The notes beneath the pieces were generated by a model. That model worked only from the letters and a program-made list of their open reading frames with translations, made no database searches and was not told where the DNA came from. From Butyriboletus loyo (taxonomy: Eukaryota; Basidiomycota; Agaricomycetes; Boletales; Boletaceae), in assembly GCA_038093515.1 (NCBI GenBank), contig JBBPSI010000166.1, positions 1-54,848 of the forward strand: 54,848 nucleotides of DNA. The letters are read 5' to 3'. Positions 32,792 through 45,163 of the stretch are shown piece by piece (position 1 is the stretch's first letter; every line of letters begins with the position of its first letter). A program made the position numbers and the translations under genes.

Positions 32792-34889
32792 ATGCCAGCT
32801 ACCTTCACCAAGACATTCGATACCCCGACGTACAAAGGGACTGTCACGATCCCGTTGGGACTGTATATCAATGGAAAGCACGTAGACCCCGTGCAAGGTG
32901 GATCCATCGAGTGGGTCGCGATTGTGATTCCTGCACTCGATGCTCATACTGATTCCTGTCCAGAGTCGTCAATCCATGTCCGTTTCTCCGTTTCATCCTC
33001 GACAGTTGTCTGACGTTGTGATTAGCGACGGGAAAGGTCATCACCTCGATTGCTGCCGGCACAAAAGCCGACATCGACATTGCAGCGCAGGCTGCGCAGA
33101 AAGCCTACAAGACGTCTTGGGGACTCAAAGTTTCCGGCACAGAGCGGGGGAGGCTCCTATTCAAGCTGGCCGACCTTATGGAACAGCACATTGAACAGTT
33201 CGCCGCTCTGGATGCCCTTGCCAATGGTGGGCTTGTGAGACTCGTTTCGCAGTAAATTGGGACTAACGCCTCTTGGCAGGCAAAGCTTACAAGATTGCAC
33301 ATGACAGAGATAATACAGGTGGTATAGCTGTTATGAGGTACTACGCTGGTTGGGCAGACAAGATCAGTGGAAAGACGATCGAAGTGGGCTCGTCGGTTGA
33401 TCCTCCGTGACTCATTCTAATTGATTATCTACAGACACATGACAAGAAGCTGTCGTACACTCGCCACGAACCCATCGGTGTTGTGGTCCGTTTCCCCATC
33501 CACGTCCCTCCTAGTCCAATTCACCTTTTCACAGGGCCAAATCATTCCATGGAACGTACCAAGTCAGAATATCTTCCATCTTCCTCCCACATTCTTCTGA
33601 CCCCATCACAACAGTGTTCTCCCTTTCGCTCAAGATCGCTCCTGCCCTTGCAACAGGCAACACCGTCGTCCTCAAACCCTCTGAGTTCACCCCACTTTCC
33701 GCTCTTCTCTTCACAACCATCATCGAAGAAGCCGGATTTCCTCCAGGTGTCATCAACATCGTCAACGGGTACGGTGCCACCGCCGGTCAAGCCATCTCCG
33801 AACACCCTATCATTGGAAAAGTTGCCTTCACCGGCAGCACGCTCACGGGTCGCAAGATCATGGAAGCCGCCGCCAAAAGTAACCTCAAGCCGGTCACGCT
33901 GGAACTCGGCGGAAAGAGTCCCAACGTCATCTTTGACGACGCCGATCTAGAACAGGCCGTCAAATGGGCAATTCATGGGATCTAGTGCGTAATCATACGT
34001 ATTCCCATATCCATCGCGGGCGTTCGACCTATTTTTGTTTTGTAGCTTTAATCACGGACAGAACTGTTCGGCTGGATCACGGATATACATACAGGAGGGG
34101 ATCTACGATGAATTCCTCAAACAGTTCACGGAGCAAGCACTTGCGATCAAGGTGGGCGACCCGTTCGAGGAGGAAACCTACCAGGGACCTCAAGTGTCCA
34201 AGACCCAATTCGAGGTACATCTTTCCCTGCCCCGATTTTGGAGCCATTCCCACTGATTTCGATTTCTTTCAATTCGGAACCAGCGCATCATGGGCTACAT
34301 AGAATCCGGCAAAACTGATGGTGCAACAGTCCACCTAGGTGGGAACCGTATCGGAAACGAGGGATTCTTTATCCAGCCGACCATCTTCACCGAGTGTCAA
34401 CCACATATGAAGATCGTCCGGGAGGAGATCTTTGGACCCGTCGCGTGCATCCTCAAGTTCAAGACCGAAGAGGGTACTGTACTCCTCTTTATATGACGCC
34501 CATCACCTGCAGCTAAACAACTGACGATGCATGTAACAGAGGTGATCGAGCAAGCCAACAACACGACGTACGGTCTTGCTGCCTCGGTATTCACAAAAGA
34601 CATTGACAGAGGGTTCCGCGTCGCACATGCCCTTGAAGTAGGCATTATGTGGGTACGTGAACCTATCCTCGTTCTTTCTTCTTCCCAAGCTGCGATCTCA
34701 CCCTCACCTCTTCCTTGGTGCGTACGTTGCTGATGCGGACGACAGATCAACTGCTCCAACCAGGCTGAGATCCAGATGCCTTTCGGTGGGTTCAAGCAAT
34801 CGGGTATAGGAAGAGAGCTGGGCGAGTATGCATTGGAGAACTACACCAACGTAAAGGCGGTACACGTCAACCTCGGGCTCAGGCTGTGA
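32792..34889 (+). CDS. NAD(P)-dependent aldehyde dehydrogenase
   Basis: ALDH1/2-type enzyme oxidising aldehydes to carboxylates, about 500 residues after splicing, normal for the family. Motifs in order: [69 protein letters not shown] (catalytic Glu), [10 protein letters not shown] (catalytic Cys), EEIFGPV, and [14 protein letters not shown] near the end. Exon 1 is 32792-32910. It is followed by a 14-nt micro-exon (32964-32977) completing EVVNPST, then exon 3 from 33026. Later introns are short GT-AG. The IIPWNVP exon joins to [11 protein letters not shown] through a Met codon split by an intron. No signal peptide is seen, so it is probably cytosolic. No stops interrupt the model. Confidence 0.92.
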
Positions 34890-34977
34890 AGGGTCCAAGG
34901 TGTTGTACAACTACATGTGTATCAGTATCAGCATACAAGACGTGCAAATAAGCCGGAGTGCAAGTGTGTGAATTTAA

Positions 34978-35661
34978 GAGGTTGCAGGCGCCATGGTTCG
35001 GGCCGAGGTTGTCCACTTTGCTTGTTCCAATACACTCTGAGCTCCGTGCAGGATCACATCAAGCACCTCTTCGCGGCCACATTTTTTGGGTGAGCACAGA
35101 TCCTGAGGAGTCCCGTATGAGATAAATCGGACCGACGAAAAACGCGCAACAACTCGAAGCCAACACACCTATCCAAGCACTGCTAGCCAAAGGAATGTCG
35201 CTCGCGTCAGGAACAATCGATATCACGTCAAACGCGGGAGAACCCCATCCAAAGACGCTCGAATCACAATAACGATTATCGTACACGCTCGCGTATTAGA
35301 AAACCGAATTGGTGATGCTTATGCCATTGATCGCGTTGATGATGGCGAGTGATTTCGGTTTCACCGTAGCCAATCCACCATTCGCGTCATCGCCTGAGCA
35401 TAGTATGGCGGCCTATAAGGCCTGGACGAGGGTATTTGATTGAGGTGCTCCTTGCGGGTTCGTCCGAATCGGTCCCTCTCCGCCAACATTATCGTAGGGC
35501 CTAAATTTCTCGCAATGGTATAGCAACAGAATGATACTTGATGCAGCTGGGGTGGATTTAGAGAGTTCAAATAAGTCAAGCGAGGAGTCATGGACCATTA
35601 TGATGGTGTCCCATAGTATGGCTATGCTGATGAGAACCACTAAATAAAGCAAGGCAGCCAT
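34978..35661 (-). CDS. Possible small multi-exon membrane protein, unrecognised
   Basis: On the minus strand an ATG at 35661 opens a hydrophobic segment (AALLYLVVLISIAILW). Further on come SLAIINAINGISITNSVF and a segment around WIGVLASSCCAFFVGPIYLI. Together these suggest two or more membrane spans split by introns. I do not recognise a family, exon borders are not resolved, and it may be a decayed gene. Frames end near 35059 and 34978. Confidence 0.25.
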
Positions 35662-36665
35662 TTCAGGCCTCTATCACTTGCCGCTTGTTTCATCTCAGCT
35701 GTTTTGTAGATAAGTTTTGAAAAGTGTCACGAGCGTGCGTTGGAAATTATATATTTGGCACCGCACGCTCGCTTCGCGGGTGAACTGGACCTTGATGTTT
35801 CTGCTAATGGATATGAATAATCTGATCTCAACCTATCCACCGGTTAGTAAAAGCCTAGGCATCCAATAGTTACATTAATCCAAACGACATGGCTGTAGTA
35901 TACGAACGACCTGATAACAACGCCTTCATCTCCGCTTTTCGGTGTCACTGCTGCCAAAGTTGGAACGAAGGCGTAGCGATTCATTACGTGTGAACTGGAA
36001 TGCTCGCTATCGAGCTCTCTTCCAGTTCGTCTCGGATCGTCTGATATCCGAGAACGACGAAGGCAATCACTGTTTCAGCAGGAGTGGCGTGGCGGGATGG
36101 CGCATGTTGGCTGGGGGCTTGCTGTCAACGCATGCATATGACACGTCGACAGATCAGACGCCCATTCTGAGCACTTTGGCAAAGAATCACGATGACAACC
36201 GTTCCTGAGTTACGCCAGCCTCTGATATATCTCGAGGACGACGAGAACGGAGAGATGCTGTACACACGTTCCTCCATTTCGATGTCATTCTTGCCGTGTG
36301 GGTCACTGGCAGCTCTGCAGACGTGTCCATGTTCGGCCAGCCACCAGCCACTCAGGTACCAGCCAACTTCATATATGATGCTAGTACCATCCACCCAGCC
36401 ACTGCATCACACAGCCGTGAGTGCATGTTCGCCCCGTGTAATGCATGCTGAGCCATGGCTAGGCAATTGAATGTCACTTTCTGCTCCGCTCGAAAAGGCG
36501 GCTTTAAAAGACTTCGTTTCCAGAAGGGTCGACGTTTAGTTTTCCGTTGTTGCCGTTGTGTATGATGTGTGTCTCTCCTTTCACATCTCCCCTTCTCGTC
36601 GACCCCATGCTAACAATAGAGCGCCCCGCCTTCCAGTCCCGGTGGTTTTCGTTTTTCGGCGACTC
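35662..36665. other. Intergenic region upstream of the F-box gene
   Basis: No gene, repeat or RNA recognised. Short frames on both strands lack domains. Confidence 0.5.
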
Positions 36666-38565
36666 ATGCATAGATGCCTCACGATCGACGAAATCTTGAC
36701 GATAATCTTTCAACATGCTTTTATTATTTTGAAACCCGAACCTAAGTCACGAGAGTTTCGTGATCGTCGTACCCTTGCGAGGCTCGCAAGAACTTGTCGC
36801 TACTTCCTTGAGCCTGCTCTCAATGTGCTCTACTATGAGATTAATGACCTGCTATGGCTCATCAAGTGTATGCCGGATGATCTATGGGTGGTCAACGGGA
36901 AGCAGCTGGTATGTCTTCTCCAACACCTAAAAAGCCCAATCTGAAACTTGGCATCTTCCTCAGTCTTTTAGCCGTCCAATGCAGCAATCTGACTGGGATA
37001 TCTTCCTCCGCTATGCACGCCGTGTACGAAGCCTAGAATTTGATCGACAATGTCTATCTACCACAGACGCGAATGTGTATGTGGCGCTCTCGCACCCACC
37101 GTCCTCCGTCGTCATCTTCCCGCGATTGGTCCATTTCCGATGCGGGGAGTACCGAATGGAGGCCATTCCGTTCTTGCTGCACCTTCTTCAACCTACGGTG
37201 GTCCATGTCGATATAGATAATTTGATGTCAAATCCCCTCACGTTCTCTGTGCTGCCCCTGTTACCCTCCCGATGTCCACGCATCAAGCAGATCATGGCTT
37301 TCCGTAACTTTGTGTTCCAAAGGGGCGACCGGGCCCTCGAGACGTTCTCGAGGGTCCTCTGTCAACTTACGGAGCTCCAAACCTTGCGCTGCGCAGAGTT
37401 GCCAGATGATGGCGTCCTCCACCTCTCTCAATTGCCCAATCTCAAGATTCTCCGTATGGACTTGCGCCTAGTCTCCCTCGATCACATCGAATCCGCATTC
37501 GGCCGCGTCGTATTCCCCGTCCTTCAAGAAGTGTTGCTCTCTGCGCCTAGCATGTCTCATTCTCTGCGTTTCTTGAAATTCATTCAGTCCACGTCGGTTG
37601 ATACAATCAATCTCAATGTCGACGACGAAACCTGCGCTGCCGATTATAACGCTATTTTTTCTGCATGGGCTTCTAATCCTTCATATCGCAATCTGTCCGT
37701 CATCGACATCTCTGAGATGCAGGTCTGGAGAGACTATGACGACAAACACATCATCGATATCGCCACTCTTCGCCCTCTCTTTCAACTCAAACGTCTGACG
37801 TCTTTGAAATTGGAAACGTTGTGTACATTCGACCTTGATGACGCCGCCATCAAGGAGATCGCCATGGCCTGGCCACGCCTCGAAACCCTCGATCTCTCCA
37901 TTCGCGAATGTGGATGGGAGATCCCGTCCAAGGTGACCCTCCCGGGATTAGTGCCGCTCTTGCGACATTGTCCGAACCTCGCCCTCTTGGGTATCGTCGT
38001 CGATGCGACGGTCCTACCGGCTGCTGCATCGACGACGACGAGACTCTTCGGTGCAGGCGTGCGGAACACGTCCCTCGAGTCGCTGTGGCTGGCGGATTCA
38101 AAAATCACGCGACCCTCGCTCGTCGCGTCGTTCTTGTCCGCCGTCGCCCCCAACATCGAACAGATCGTGTCGTGGAACACGCCGTTGTTGAGCGGGAGAG
38201 ATGGGAAGGACAAGTATCAGCGGAGGTGGAGAGAGGTGGAGAGGCTCGTCCGTCATTTTGCGCTCGTGCGGAGGCAGGAGCGGGCGTGGGCGAGGGCGAG
38301 GGCGAAGGTGAGGGTGAAGGTGAAGGTGAGGGCGGGTCGGTGGCATAATAAACGTGTGGACGACGACCACGATGACTCGGAGGAGGAGGAGGAGGAGGAG
38401 GAGGGGGAGGAGGAGGAGGTTCGAGATGAGGAGGTTCAAGACGGGGAGGAGGAAGAGGAGGTTCAAGACGAAAAGGTGCAAGTGTATGATTCAGAACCTG
38501 AGCCGCCGACTGACTCGGAGGATGATGATGCCTTTGAGTATTGTTATATCACGGATGTATTTTGA
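36666..38565 (+). CDS. F-box protein with leucine-rich region and acidic tail
   Basis: Probable substrate adaptor of an SCF ubiquitin ligase. Two exons (36666-36908 and 36964-38565) join in frame to 614 residues. The N-terminus MHRCLTIDEILTIIF...LARTCRYFLEPALNVLYYEI has the pattern of agaricomycete F-box proteins. The middle is Leu-rich with irregular LRR-like spacing (LTELQTLRCAELP, LPNLKILRMDL, LKRLTSLKLETL). From about residue 530 comes a basic R/K/A/V stretch, then an acidic Glu/Asp run coded by GAGGAG repeats (about 38380-38470). Such genes are very numerous in this fungal class. The target is unknown. Start chosen because it lies just before the F-box; an upstream Met at 36558 adds an unconserved leader. 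Confidence 0.75.
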
Positions 38566-38991
38566 CCGTCTGTGCCCCTCTCCCTCCCCCCCCCTTTTCT
38601 ACGCCGCCTCGTCTGTATGGAAATTGAAGTTCACATTGCTTGTATAGTATGATACAGATCGATCTTCCAGGTGATGCACCTTTGCACACCGTTCTCCCCC
38701 GGCTCGTTGAATCGACGAGGCACACGGTCGCCGCCAGTGTTTGAAGAGCATGCGCGGCCATCGAACGCGTTCGCACGGTTATAAATCAACGCCTTGCGAT
38801 ATTCACATGGAGAGTAAGCGCAACCCATGTTGATGGCTATGGCGCTGCCATGGGCCGTGTGGCTTTCGTCGGACTCGCCACCGAAGTAATGTTACAACAT
38901 TCAATTGCATAATCACTACAAGAAAATAACGATCCGACCTGCGGAACACGTAACGACGAACGGGCAGCTATAGTACTTCTACAGCCTCCAT
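38566..38991. other. Intergenic region between two gene 3' ends
   Basis: The F-box gene and the ferric reductase converge here. A C-rich run lies near 38580-38595. A short minus-strand frame containing CAYSPCEYRKALIYN has no family I recognise. Confidence 0.5.
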
Positions 38992-41403
38992 CTAGGCATA
39001 CCCAAACGACTCCACATGCAGTGTCACGCTCGGTCCCCCATTCAAAACGCTAAACGGTCCCGAAACAGGGAACCTCAACGCATGACGCACCGACCTCGTC
39101 AAACTCTGCGAACCACATACTAGTCACAAACAACACCATCAGCGAAAAAGACGGATAGATAAAGATATACACACCCGTGACAGACATAGACCCCATCGCC
39201 GTGTTCACCTCGCCTCGCAGAATAGACTTCAAATCCGGCCTCCCATTCTCCATCCTCACGCAAGGTGGCAACATCCAATCATGTGACCCTTCCTTCTCTG
39301 GCGTTCTCTCCAAATCAACCGAATGGATCTCGCCAAACGGTACACCACCCCTGGTGGCAAAGATCCTGATCGACACCGTCAACCAAGTCGGCGTGAGAGC
39401 GTGGGCTCGGAAAAGCGTATCCGAGATCCACTGGACGTGACCTGAAAGTGTGGCGGCCAAACGATCAGCAATCATGATGCGCACTCGACAGGGGCCCATC
39501 GCAGCTCGTCGTACTCACTCGCATCGCGTACTGCCCAAATAAACACCACCCTACGACAGTGGCTCGATCCCCGTTGAGCTGCCCTGAAAAATACAGTTTT
39601 TCTTTCACCGTGCGCATTGGGATCCGGACGACGACTTACTCGATCACGTTGAGGAATACCGGAAGCGTATACGTGACACCTGACCCTCCTGCAAAATACC
39701 GATCAACCTCAAATTACACCAACTCACATTCAGATGACGACTCACCAGCAACGAATATAGCCGTATCATACGCACTCATATCAGGTGCAGATCCGTACGG
39801 ACCGTCAATGAACAATTTGACGGTCTGATTTTGCGCTGCAAATTCCTTCAAGCGTTTCGTGAACCCACCTCTGACATTGATGAGGAAAACGAGCTCCTTC
39901 CAATGCGCAGCATCGTTCTTCGCAGAGTACTCGCCGCTGGCACCAGGGTGGAACAGAGAAGAGTCTATATTCGAGATGGAAAAGGGATGTGCTTCGAGCG
40001 GAAACGTCGACACAGATGGCATAGTGAGGTACGCCGTCTGTCCAGGTGACCACTGAAAATATGGGGGGCGACGCACCCTCACCCGGACAAAGTCATCCGA
40101 GAGTAGCTCGGTGGTCGCGTCTTGCAACCGAGCGCGCCGACTGAAACTACAGTACCAGTGGTTGCAAACCACGAGTCGAGCGACGCGCATCAAACGATCG
40201 AGTGCCCAGAACATGAAGGAAGGCCAGATCCAGTACGAGGAGCTCAGTTAACACTTGTCAGCGTCGTCTCTTGGATATTAGGGAGGTTCGCTTACCGTAA
40301 TTCCCTGGTATGATAGTACGCCCCTAACAAGAAAATGCTGTCTACAGTGAGACACGAAAAATATTTCGTCGAGACGTTACTTACAACACCGTAATGAAAT
40401 GCGTGTAGAAGAAAGCCTCGTAGGCCCTGGTGCGAATTCCACGCAGCGATACAATGGATAGGATGGATAGCGAAGCTACCGCCATTATACCACAGCGAAG
40501 CCATGGATTCTCTAACAACAGATTGATTCTAGGAAGCGGATCAAAAGATGCATGTTTGTCGCAAATGGACGATGGGCGTACCTTCCACTGGCAATACCAC
40601 TGTATATTTCACCGGCCGCGTGAATTAATAATAATCCGAAACACGACCGCGCTGCGACACGGTGAAGAAAGTTTAGCTGAGGATGTGGTCAGTTTATATC
40701 GGATGCGATCGAATAGTGGACCTTTTCATAGCCAACGCCTGTGACGACTGAACAGAGGGGATTTCAGCGTTACGCAGAGAACATAAGCTAGGGACCACCC
40801 ACAGGACACGATATTGTTCTTGGTGCCGAGAGCCGTGACGAGCGGGAACTGACTCGCAGCGAGAATGCCCGCACGGCTACTCAAACGACTTATGTTGAAT
40901 TTCGTCACATCGAGCTTCTGGTCTGCAAACACCCAATTTGAGGTAAGCTCATGATGACCAGGGAGGCGAATCCTGTTTTGAGTTGCTGACTCACCCCCAA
41001 TAACAGTCCCCGCGAGGAGAAAGGCAACGTATCCCAACGCGAGGACAATATCGACCACCTTGAGATCGTACGTCCCAAACTCGAGCGTCCAGCGAAATGC
41101 GATGACCCGGAAGACATTGACCACTGCGAGTGGGAGGCGTGCAAGGGCCCTGGCCCATCCGCCGCCGGCATGCAGTTGGGAGCGAACGCCGGATGTATGC
41201 GTCGACTCTTCATCGGCACCGGGCCTTTGTGGTCGACGCTGTCCGACTACTTTGGAATGCAAAACCGAACCCCAATGAAAAAGACCGATGATGACTAGAA
41301 AGACAGAAATAGAGATCCACGCTGCTTCTGGGAAGAGTGCAGGCTTTCGAACGGTCGCACCAGGTGGCGACGGGGGCGGTGGTGAGTGCGCCCGAGATTG
41401 CAT
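38992..41403 (-). CDS. Ferric-chelate reductase, FRE/NOX family
   Basis: Plasma-membrane flavocytochrome that passes electrons from NADPH via FAD and two haems to extracellular ferric iron. Many short exons. Order on the protein: Pro/Ser-rich start, membrane span (WISISVFLVIIGLFHW), SSRAGILAASQFPLVTALGTKNNIVS, GVGYEKLNFLHRVAARSC...LIHAAGEIYSG (haem-binding His), YEAFFYTHFITVL and IFLLGAYYHTRE (further haem His). The FAD-binding part has HPFSISN, followed by a lid region. The NADPH part has VAGGSGVTYTLPVF, and the model ends LHVESFGYA at 38992. All core motifs can be followed without a stop. Start taken at 41403 (MQSRAHS, in a CACCATGC context). The frame opens further to 41523, so a longer N-terminus cannot be excluded. 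Confidence 0.9.
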
Positions 41404-42669
41404 GGTGATTGCGAGGGGGGGAGTTAGAGACAGACGCAACGAATGGCTTACCGGAGAGGAAGCTGGGAATTCAAGATTCCGCTGATGGCTGATATATGGG
41501 ATGGAATGCTTGAAACCGATCAATTTCCCTCTTCAGTTGGTGAGCGGTGATTCCGCCATCCGAAAGCGTGGACGTGTCTTTCATGACGTGTCGGTATGCT
41601 TCAAGTTGTGTCGAGTGGACTGCCGGAAGTAGTAGAGGTGGGCGTTTTCGGGAACGCCAATCTACATGTTTTGATGATCCTTTTAGATTCTTCGATAAGG
41701 CATTTTTCAAACAGCTGGCTTTTCAAACACTCGCGAGTTCAGGTTGACTTTGGATCGAGCATATGATTTGGCGTTTGTCAAGTTCGCGGCGACAGATTGA
41801 TAACGACCCAAAGACGCAAGAGATTGACCTTATCATCGTCGACTTTTCCCCCGCCGAATATGTATAGACACTACCTCAAAGTGAGTTCACTCCGAAGCGC
41901 GTCGTACGCAGCATCCTTGTACCGCGCTTCTCGGTTGAAGCAATCGCATCACTGTGTTCTGAATCGCCGCGGAAATGACCCCGAAATCTCTTCTTCACTA
42001 CCTGTCCTCACGCATCATAGCCCCCAGGGGCTCCGACAGTTTGTGGAGCCATCGAGCAAGAGCCTTACTACAACTGTCTTTTCAGGTGCCATTTTACGGC
42101 GTGGTGAGTTATACTCCAAGGCAAGAACGTACTCCAGCCAATAAATCACTTCGGCTACTGTCATCCACCACTTAGTTCGCACCCTGAAATCCAAAAAAAA
42201 GAGTGCATGAGGTGATTCACGAAAGCGATGACCGGGTTGCGCCAAGTGAAACCTGGCGTTTGGTTCTTCAATCAAGTTTCAAGGTCATAGCCCTCATGGG
42301 TAAACTCGACACGCGATCGAGTCTGACTTTCTTGAGGCGGTATGTATAAAATATTGACGGTGGTACAAGTGCATGTGGTGCAATGCCAAGTCATGATGCG
42401 AAATGTAGACTCGAAGCTTCTTCGTCTGCGGCTTCGCTTCATCGACGAGATCAGAGACACCGTGTTTCGCTTGAATTGGAGGGACCGCACTGGACAAATT
42501 TATTCCAAACGATTTGCCGGGATGAAGCTGTCTTCGTTTTGATGCTCTGATTCCTTAATCAGGAAACACTTCGGATTCCCAGCGCACGATGAAGACTTGG
42601 ATGTTCACATTCATAATTTCCTCTCGTAAAATACACCTTTTCTGCGTGTCGACATTGGTCCTGCTACTG
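41404..42669. other. Gene-poor region
   Basis: Upstream of the ferric reductase. Only short frames without domains. No repeats noticed. Confidence 0.5.
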
Positions 42670-43150
42670 TGATTTTTTAACAGAACCTCCTAAACATACT
42701 TTGCACTGTCAGATACACAAAGAAAGCCAGCGAGATCACGGCGGCGTTGTCAATGTGGATACAAAGCGGAAGGGGGTACAAGGAACGAAGAAACGACTTG
42801 AGCCACAGGCCCTCACGGAAAAGGCCAGCCTTGGCAGTCGAAAGAGCTTGAGTGGACTGCTTCTTGAATGCATGAACCACAGGACCCCCGTAGAAGTACC
42901 AGACATGGTCGGTCCATGATGCACAGACGATCCATGGCACAACTCGTCCAGTCCGAGTTGCTGAAAGGGTGAGGAGCGAAATCGACCTTCCGGTCGCTGT
43001 TCATCGCGGCTCCAGAAAGAACGTACCAAGGCCGCACGAGAATCGAGTAGCTCTAGATGTCGTGTCAGCATTCTACTTTGGTGATGATACGAGTTGCTGT
43101 ATACTAACCAGACGCAGTTTGCAAATTCCTTGGCAACTGTCAACGACGTG
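42670..43150 (-). pseudogene. Copia-type retrotransposon relic (RNase H region)
   Basis: The minus strand reads WTDHVWYFYGGPVVHAFKKQ, then STQALSTAKAGLFREGLWLK and IHIDNAAVISLA. This is the typical end of a Ty1/copia polyprotein (SKKQ..VALSSTEAEY...EALWL...DN..AI.LA). The catalytic STEAEY has decayed to STAKAG. Upstream homology fades with frameshifts, and no reverse transcriptase, integrase or LTR is seen. Confidence 0.8.
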
Positions 43151-44627
43151 ATTTCGGCCCACTCAGGGAAATCGACACAATGGAATCAAGGATGCTTGAA
43201 AATCTATCACGACCCTCTGCGTCGTCAATCTATGAGGGATCCGTGCCAAGAACATCTGCACCGACAAAGTAAGGACAACCGACCTCTGATACTGACGATA
43301 AGCCCTTTGTGCCTTCCGCCTCGTAGGTATCTATCACGCGCTCCCAACGCAACTCCTAAAAGTGCAACCTGTCTGCCTCGTTCGAGTCATAGTCCGTGCT
43401 AACCGTTAGTTGACCATGATCGTCTTCCCGTCGACGCTCTTGCCGTACTCGCTTAGTGTCGCCAGGAGATGGCCCGCAGCTTGCGTAGGCGGCGGCGGCG
43501 AAAAGATCTGAATCAATGGTAGAGAGACCCACGTGATGCCACATGTTACGCGTCACATCCATGCTTCACTTCCGAAGGGGGCCCTATAGACTTGCGGCCA
43601 CAAATTTGACATGGGAATACCCAGGTTGAAGTCGTGTGCTCTCCAATTTCAAGTATGAAGTATTGAAGCCGAAGTTGTTACTATACCTCGCTAGCTCGTG
43701 CACGGACTAAACTCTAGGAAAGTCACGTGTCTCGACTGGCCTACAGCGGACATCCAAGTCCAAAAACGGGTCAATTTTGTCCAATATGATCCCTCTTAGT
43801 TTCAGCCTCTCACTCCTGTTTCCGCCTGCCTACAGCACATCCCGTTGGCCGCACGATGTTTGTGCTAGATTCGCGACGTCAACGGTCTCGTCGTCGACCT
43901 TCCGGAGGCACGACGCACGTGCGACAGCCCTCACCGTCCTCACCGTCGTCATCCCAACTGCTCGCGTTGGCTACGAGGCTCACGCTGTCGGGCATGTGGG
44001 TCGGTTCGTGACTCTTTTGCCCAATCTTGTCGCTGCGACTTCCGTTCCTCTAGTGCTTATCGCTGCTATCTCGCCCTGTTTCGACCCCTGAACTCGACTC
44101 TCTTACTTATCGGCTCGTCGCCATTCGCTCCGTCTGTTGGTTCGATGGTCCCGCTGGGTGGACCTTGACCCCAGTGACAGTCATCCTCGAACTTTCAGGT
44201 TTATCGGATTCAGGAAGCTGCCTGACCCCGGGTCTTCCAAGTTCCTGGTGCGTGGATCAACGCCCTCGGATACAATGAACAGGGTTCCGAGCTCTCCAAC
44301 TCGGGGAGCGTAGAATTCAACAACCCTCTTCAAAATAGAAATAAAACACATCGTTCCTGATTGTTGCTGAGAGTCCGGCTACTATTGGTAACGTCTCCAT
44401 GACATTTGTTGAAGAAAAAAAACACGATTGTCGGCGCCCTGAAGACATCGCCCGTACGTGGACAGACGACGCGAGCTCTGGATCTGTTCTCCTGTGTACC
44501 CTTTACCGAGTTGCTCGTTCATGCGAATGACCATCTTCTTGGCGTCGCCGGATATGAGCCAACGCATGGAGTATGCCATCTTGCAGCGGACCGCGTACTG
44601 TCCACCCATTGCATGCCACGCGGTTTA
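43151..44627. other. Gene-poor region between copia relic and MITE
   Basis: No convincing gene. A 104-residue plus-strand frame (43777-44091) and a minus-strand frame (44382-44609, with MNEQLGKGYTGEQ) have no family I can name. Confidence 0.5.
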
Positions 44628-44852
44628 GTGTTGCCGTCGAAGTGAAGTAACTGCGAGGTAATTTTGATTCGCTTCGAAATTGAGCCATTTCGTGTGAGTT
44701 CGAAACATCCGAATTACGGCGAACGAAATCAGTGCACTTCATTGGCACTTCGCGAAGTGAACGAGGTAACTTCGACTCAATTCGGATGTATCGAACTCAC
44801 TTTCAAACCGAATCGAAACTACCTCGAAGTTACTTCGCCTTGATGGCAACAC
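44628..44852. mobile_element. MITE with terminal inverted repeats and TA target duplication
   Basis: The left end GTGTTGCCGTCGAAG and the right end ...GATGGCAACAC are inverted relatives, and both sides are flanked by TA (44626-44627 and 44853-44854). The 225-bp element is full of GAAGTTAC/GTAACTTC inverted motifs and has no coding capacity. TA duplication suggests mobilisation by a Tc1/mariner-type transposase; none is present in the window. Confidence 0.8.
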
Positions 44853-45101
44853 TAAATTAGACGTTGTAAGTCGCCTCACCTCGCAAGATTGTGACTTGAA
44901 CAGCGACGCGGGCCGACGAACCAGCCAATCAGAACTCAGCAAATTTCGATAAGATAATCTCTGTGTATGGTAGTTTCATGGCTAATGACTTCGTTTCACT
45001 TCACGAAGTTCACGAGTGCACTCCGCCGGATGTTTCGAACTCACACGAAGCGGCTCAATTTCGAAAACGAATCGAAGTTACCTTCACTTCGACAGCAACA
45101 C
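44853..45101. mobile_element. Second MITE half, sharing the outer inverted repeat
   Basis: The segment ends with CGGATGTTTCGAACTCACAC...CTTCGACAGCAACAC followed by TA (45102-45103). This is a long inverted match (about 90 bp) to the left end at 44628. The pair could be one longer element carrying a solo inner end, or two overlapping insertions. About 130 bp in the middle is unrelated. Confidence 0.65.
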
Positions 45102-45163
45102 TATACCCCAATAGTCCTTGAAACTTATCATGTTCTAAACCTATCGCCGCGCATCCATGAAGT

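Noticed and set aside
42736..43143. 135-residue minus-strand frame as a host gene
   Set aside because: An overlapping frame shows copia RNase H motifs; this one is an out-of-frame shadow of the same relic.
43777..44091. 104-residue plus-strand frame
   Set aside because: It has no recognisable motif or neighbour link, and is Ser/Ala/Val-rich without a clear start context.
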